Part shown: positions 5,806 to 8,608 of the stretch, in pieces
Numbering within the stretch: the stretch's first letter is position 1
How the letters are laid out: every line of letters starts with the position of its first letter
From: Betaproteobacteria bacterium
GTDB taxonomy: Bacteria > Pseudomonadota > Gammaproteobacteria > Burkholderiales > Burkholderiaceae_C
NCBI GenBank assembly: GCA_025354965.1
Contig: JANXLW010000172.1
Span: 1-8,608 of the forward strand
Direction: 5' to 3'
Length of the DNA: 8,608 nucleotides
The notes under the pieces: generated by a model
The model's database searches: none
Told to the model about the DNA's origin: nothing
What the model saw: only the letters and a program-made list of their open reading frames with translations
Translations under genes and position numbers: made by a program

Positions 5806-6897
5806 ATGAGTTTGAAGTGTGGCATTGTGGGCTTGCCCAACGTTGGTAAATCGACTTTGTTCAACGCCCTGACGAAGGCTGGGATTGCGGCCGAAAACTA
5901 TCCCTTTTGCACCATTGAGCCCAACGTCGGTATTGTGGAGGTGCCTGATGCACGGCTCGACGCGTTGGCCGCCATCGTCAACCCGCAAAAAATTCAGCGT
6001 GCGATTGTCGAGTTTGTCGACATTGCCGGCTTGGTGGCCGGGGCCAGCACGGGCGAGGGTCTGGGCAACAAGTTTTTGGCGCACATTCGCGAGACCGATG
6101 CCACCCTCAATGTGGTGCGCTGTTTTGAAGACGACAACGTCATCCACGTGGCTGGCAAGGTCGATCCGATCTCTGACATTGAGGTGATCCAGACCGAGCT
6201 GTGCCTGGCCGATTTGACGGCGGTTGAAAAGGCCTTGCACCGCGTCACCAAGACCGCGCGCTCGGGTGACAAGGAGTCCATCAAGCTGGTGGCCATTCTG
6301 GAAAAATGCCAGGCTGCCTTGAACCAAGCCCAGCCGGTGCGCACATTGGACTTCAGCAAGGAAGAATTGCCGCTGCTGAAGCAGTTTTTTCTGATCACGG
6401 CCAAGCCTGCCATGTTTGTCGCCAACGTGGCCGAAGACGGCTTTCAGAACAACCCTTTTCTGGACCGTTTGAACGCCTACGCCAAAGCGCAAAACGCACC
6501 TGTGGTGGCGATCTGCGCCAAGATGGAGGCGGAAATGGCCGACATGGAAGAGGAAGACAAAAAGATGTTCCTGCATGAGATTGGCCAGGAAGAACCTGGT
6601 CTGAACCGCCTGATCGTGGCCGCCTACAAATTGCTGGGACTGCAAACCTACTTCACGGCCGGTGTGAAGGAAGTGCGTGCCTGGACCATCCATGTTGGTG
6701 ATACCGGTCCGCAAGCGGCCGGCGTCATTCACACCGATTTTGAGAAGGGCTACATCCGGGCCCAAACCTTTGCCTTTGATGACTTCATTGCCTACAAGGG
6801 TGAGCAGGGCGCCAAAGATGCGGGCAAGATGCGCAGCGAAGGCAAAGACTACATCGTCAAAGACGGTGATGTCATGAACTTCCTGTTCAGCTCTTGA
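5806..6897 (+). CDS. ychF: Redox-regulated ribosome-associated ATPase YchF (Obg-like ATPase 1)
   Basis: 363 residues, the same length as E. coli YchF. This Obg-family P-loop protein prefers ATP over GTP, binds ribosomes and negatively affects oxidative stress defence. Seen in order: Walker A GLPNVGKST (9-17), switch I NYPFCTIEPNVG (31-42), switch II DIAGLVAGAS (72-81), and NVAED (207-211) in place of the GTP-specifying NKxD, which explains ATP preference in the family. A coiled-coil-like helical section spans roughly 130-200, and a TGS domain runs from about 278 to the end (TIHVGDTGPQAAGVIH, YIVKDGDVMNFLF). Cys35 in YPFCTIEP is the residue implicated in redox control of E. coli YchF. GAGGA stands upstream of the ATG with good spacing (5795-5799). 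The 3' end overlaps the opposing yqaA-like gene by 11 bp. Confidence 0.97.
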   Translation: MSLKCGIVGLPNVGKSTLFNALTKAGIAAENYPFCTIEPNVGIVEVPDARLDALAAIVNPQKIQRAIVEFVDIAGLVAGASTGEGLGNKFLAHIRETDATLNVVRCFEDDNVIHVAGKVDPISDIEVIQTELCLADLTAVEKALHRVTKTARSGDKESIKLVAILEKCQAALNQAQPVRTLDFSKEELPLLKQFFLITAKPAMFVANVAEDGFQNNPFLDRLNAYAKAQNAPVVAICAKMEAEMADMEEEDKKMFLHEIGQEEPGLNRLIVAAYKLLGLQTYFTAGVKEVRAWTIHVGDTGPQAAGVIHTDFEKGYIRAQTFAFDDFIAYKGEQGAKDAGKMRSEGKDYIVKDGDVMNFLFSS

Positions 6898-7357
6898 ACA
6901 AGCCCACAAGCGCCGCTGTCATCACCAGGTAGCGGCCAAACTTTCCAATCGCCATATAGGTCACACAGGGCCAAAACGGCAGCTTGAGCCAACCGGCAAC
7001 AGCACACACCGGGTCGCCGACAACGGGTAGCCAGGACAGCAGGCAGGCTTTGGGGCCGATGCGCTCCAGCCAGACCAGCGCCTTGAGGTGGTGTTTGGAG
7101 TGCTGGTAGCGATCAACCACATTGTGCGAGGCCAGGCCCATGGCCCAGGTCACTGCACCGCCCAGCGTATTGCCGACGGTGGCAACCCCGATAGCCGACC
7201 AGAAGAGGTCCGGGTTGAGCTTGACCAGTCCAAACACAGCCGGTTCCGAGCCCAGTGGAAGCAGCGTGGCAGAAATGAATGACACGACGAACACCGTGCT
7301 CAACCCGAATTGCGGCAGTGCAAGCGTGACGAGGAGATGATCGAGCCAGGTGTCCAT
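6887..7357 (-). CDS. yqaA: YqaA-family small inner-membrane protein (DedA/SNARE-associated-like)
   Basis: 156 residues from the chosen start; E. coli YqaA has about 140. Function is not established; the family is distantly related to DedA membrane proteins. Four hydrophobic segments lie at roughly 17-37, 50-74, 102-122 and 126-150. Conserved family motifs are SATLLPLGSE (29-38), GNTLGG (62-67), LSWLPVVGDPVCAVAGWL (107-124) and GKFGRY (138-143), with a charged loop of histidines and lysines near 82-92. The open frame extends to another ATG at 7381 (eight extra residues, MPAYTEAP), but that ATG has no ribosome binding site. The ATG at 7357 has GAGG five bases upstream, so I chose it. The stop lies inside the end of ychF, so there is no room for a conventional terminator between them. 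Confidence 0.88.
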   Translation of the reverse strand: MDTWLDHLLVTLALPQFGLSTVFVVSFISATLLPLGSEPAVFGLVKLNPDLFWSAIGVATVGNTLGGAVTWAMGLASHNVVDRYQHSKHHLKALVWLERIGPKACLLSWLPVVGDPVCAVAGWLKLPFWPCVTYMAIGKFGRYLVMTAALVGLFKS

Positions 7358-7419
7358 GGGTGCCTCAGTATAGGCAGGCATTTTTCAGCGACACCAGCCG
7401 GTTTTCAATTGCTGAAATA

Positions 7420-7448
7420 TTGGGCAGTTAGAATCAACTGCTTACATT
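7420..7448 (+). promoter_or_regulatory. Candidate dusB-fis promoter with internal inverted repeat
   Basis: TTGGGC (7420-7425) and TACATT (7443-7448) are separated by exactly 17 bp, which would start transcription near 7455 and give a leader of about 45 bases. A perfect inverted repeat, GCAGTT-N6-AACTGC (7424-7441), fills the spacer and could be an operator or simply a small hairpin. Both boxes are only partial matches to consensus. The predicted leader (7449-7502) is pyrimidine-rich and has no Shine-Dalgarno before the dusB ATG. Confidence 0.4.
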
Positions 7449-7502
7449 TTTTCTCCCCGCACCCCAACACCACTTTTCCTTCAGCCCCTTTAATCTGTTC
7501 GC

Positions 7503-8555
7503 ATGAACATAGGCCCCTTTACCCTGGAAAATCCGTTCTTTGTCGCACCCATGGCGGGTGTGACCGACCGGCCATTCCGGCAGCTTTGCAAGAAGTTGGG
7601 CGCTGGCTATGCGGTCAGCGAGATGGTTACCAGTCGCCCCGACTTGTGGAACACACCGAAGACTACTCGCCGTGCCAACCACGAGGGTGAACCGGGTCCA
7701 ATCGCCGTGCAGATTGCCGGTACTGAGCCCGTGATGATGGCTGAGGCAGCTGCCTACAACATGGACCGGGGCGCACAAATTATTGACATCAACATGGGTT
7801 GCCCGGCCAAGAAGGTGTGCAACAAATGGGCCGGGTCGGCCCTGATGCAGGACGAGGCCCTGGCACTGCGCATTGTTGATGCGGTGGTGGCAGTTTGTGC
7901 GCCGCGCGGTGTGCCGGTGACGCTAAAAATGCGCACCGGTTGGTGTCAGTCGCATAAAAATGCGGTGCCATTGGCCCGCGCTGCCCAGAGTGCGGGTGTG
8001 CAGATGATCACGGTGCACGGGCGCACCCGCGAGCAGGGTTACAGCGGGCAAGCAGAGTACGACACCATAGCCGCAGTCAAGGCGGCAGTGGGCGTGCCGG
8101 TGGTGGCCAATGGTGATATCGATACGCCCGAGAAAGCCCGCCAGGTACTTGCAGCGACGCTGGCCGACGCGGTGATGATTGGCCGTGCGGCGCAAGGACG
8201 CCCCTGGATTTTTCGCGAGATGGCGCACTTCATGGCCACCGGCACCCACCTGGCCCCGCCACTGGTGGCAGAAGTCAAACAATTGCTGCTGGACCATCTG
8301 CAAGACCACTACGCGCTGTATGGCGAGTTTCTGGGGGTGCGCAGCGCGCGCAAGCACATTGGCTGGTATGTAAAGTCTTTGCCGGGCGGTGACGATTTTC
8401 GTGCCGAGATGAATTTGATTGAAGACTGTGGTCAGCAGGCAGATGCGGTGGCAAATTATTTTGACCAGTTGAACACGCGCATGGACCGGATGGCGGCCCA
8501 TGTTTCGTATGATCGGGTTAACGAAGAAAAGAAGCACATGGAGATGGCAGTATGA
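7503..8555 (+). CDS. dusB: tRNA-dihydrouridine synthase B (DusB)
   Basis: 350 residues; E. coli DusB has about 321. This FMN enzyme reduces specific uridines in the tRNA D-loop to dihydrouridine with NADPH. A TIM barrel starts with the family signature NPFFVAPMAGVTDRPFR (10-26). DINMGCPAKKVCNKWAGSAL (95-114) contains catalytic Cys100. LKMRTGW (141-147), VHGRTREQGYSG (171-182), ANGDI (202-206) and IGRAAQGRPWIF (226-237) form the FMN-binding and tRNA-facing loops. The C-terminal helical domain (about 250-335) has RSARKHIGWYVKSLPG (280-295) as usual. The extra C-terminal residues (from about 336) are charged and poorly conserved. No clear ribosome binding site precedes the ATG, but homology begins right at this start. 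The stop overlaps the fis ATG (ATGA), the common dusB-fis operon layout of proteobacteria. Confidence 0.96.
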   Translation: MNIGPFTLENPFFVAPMAGVTDRPFRQLCKKLGAGYAVSEMVTSRPDLWNTPKTTRRANHEGEPGPIAVQIAGTEPVMMAEAAAYNMDRGAQIIDINMGCPAKKVCNKWAGSALMQDEALALRIVDAVVAVCAPRGVPVTLKMRTGWCQSHKNAVPLARAAQSAGVQMITVHGRTREQGYSGQAEYDTIAAVKAAVGVPVVANGDIDTPEKARQVLAATLADAVMIGRAAQGRPWIFREMAHFMATGTHLAPPLVAEVKQLLLDHLQDHYALYGEFLGVRSARKHIGWYVKSLPGGDDFRAEMNLIEDCGQQADAVANYFDQLNTRMDRMAAHVSYDRVNEEKKHMEMAV

Positions 8556-8608
8556 GCAAGAAACACATTGAAGAATGCGTGCGCACCAGCCTGGAGGGCT
8601 ACTTCCGT
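8552..8608 (+). CDS. fis: Fis-family DNA-binding protein, N-terminal fragment (cut by window edge)
   Basis: The first 19 codons read MSKKHIEECVRTSLEGYFR, the typical N-terminus of betaproteobacterial Fis, a ~77-residue nucleoid protein that bends DNA and activates rRNA promoters. The helix-turn-helix region lies beyond the window. The ATG overlaps the dusB stop by four bases (ATGA), and GGAGATGG just upstream, inside dusB, can serve as ribosome binding site. Co-transcription and coupling with dusB are inferred. The gene is truncated only by the window end, not broken. Confidence 0.9.
   Translation, partial: MSKKHIEECVRTSLEGYFR

Noticed and set aside
5740..6909. Leftward 389-codon open frame completely antisense to ychF
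   Set aside because: It is longer than ychF itself, but ychF is a highly conserved gene. Open antisense frames are common in GC-rich genes with biased codon use, and the translated protein resembles no family I know and is rich in His and Arg typical of shadows.
1..8608. CRISPR arrays, insertion sequences, toxin-antitoxin pairs or defence islands
   Set aside because: No regularly spaced repeats, transposase motifs, terminal inverted repeats or small paired genes were found on either strand.

Overview
This window looks like chromosome from a betaproteobacterium of the order Burkholderiales, most likely family Comamonadaceae (Rhodoferax/Polaromonas-like). The basis is moderately high GC, the character of the proteins, and a dusB-fis pair whose Fis N-terminus (MSKKHIEECVRTSLEGYF) has the betaproteobacterial form. 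Genus is not provable from the sequence alone. Apart from the first ~250 bases, this is ordinary core-genome housekeeping sequence, densely packed on both strands.

Left edge (1-330): a phage-lysozyme-like reading frame runs leftward off the edge of the window. Its N-terminal half appears to be missing, so it is probably a prophage scar. It is followed by a short stretch of small direct and inverted repeats, a strong hairpin with a T-tract that terminates leftward transcription, and a complete leftward tRNA with anticodon CAT and its own TATAAT box. A decayed phage gene just past the 3' end of a tRNA is the classic geometry of integration at a tRNA.

Fatty/aromatic acyl-CoA region (394-2068): two divergent crotonase-superfamily genes share a 100-bp intergenic region. 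The leftward one keeps both catalytic glutamates of an enoyl-CoA hydratase. The rightward one has lost both and instead carries the aspartate of PaaG-type isomerases. Together they could hydrate and isomerise enoyl-CoA intermediates in beta-oxidation.

Leftward three-gene operon (5743 to 2055): a UbiH/COQ6-family FAD monooxygenase (ubiquinone ring hydroxylation), a periplasmic DsbC disulfide isomerase and a cytosolic-looking M61 metallopeptidase with a C-terminal PDZ domain. The genes touch or overlap (TAAATG and TGATG junctions) and no Shine-Dalgarno is evident at the internal starts, so translational coupling is likely. The peptidase gene ends inside the end of the convergent paaG-like gene (14-bp overlap).

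Right part (5806-8608): ychF (ribosome-associated ATPase) runs rightward and overlaps by 11 bp the end of a leftward YqaA-family membrane-protein gene. After a 145-bp gap holding a candidate promoter with an internal inverted repeat comes dusB (tRNA dihydrouridine synthase), overlapping fis by ATGA. fis is cut by the right edge.

No CRISPR array, insertion sequence, toxin-antitoxin pair or clearly new system is visible. The points most worth a second look are the tRNA-adjacent phage scar with its repeats, the coupled monooxygenase-dsbC-M61 operon with a possible leaderless start, and the operator-like palindrome upstream of dusB-fis.
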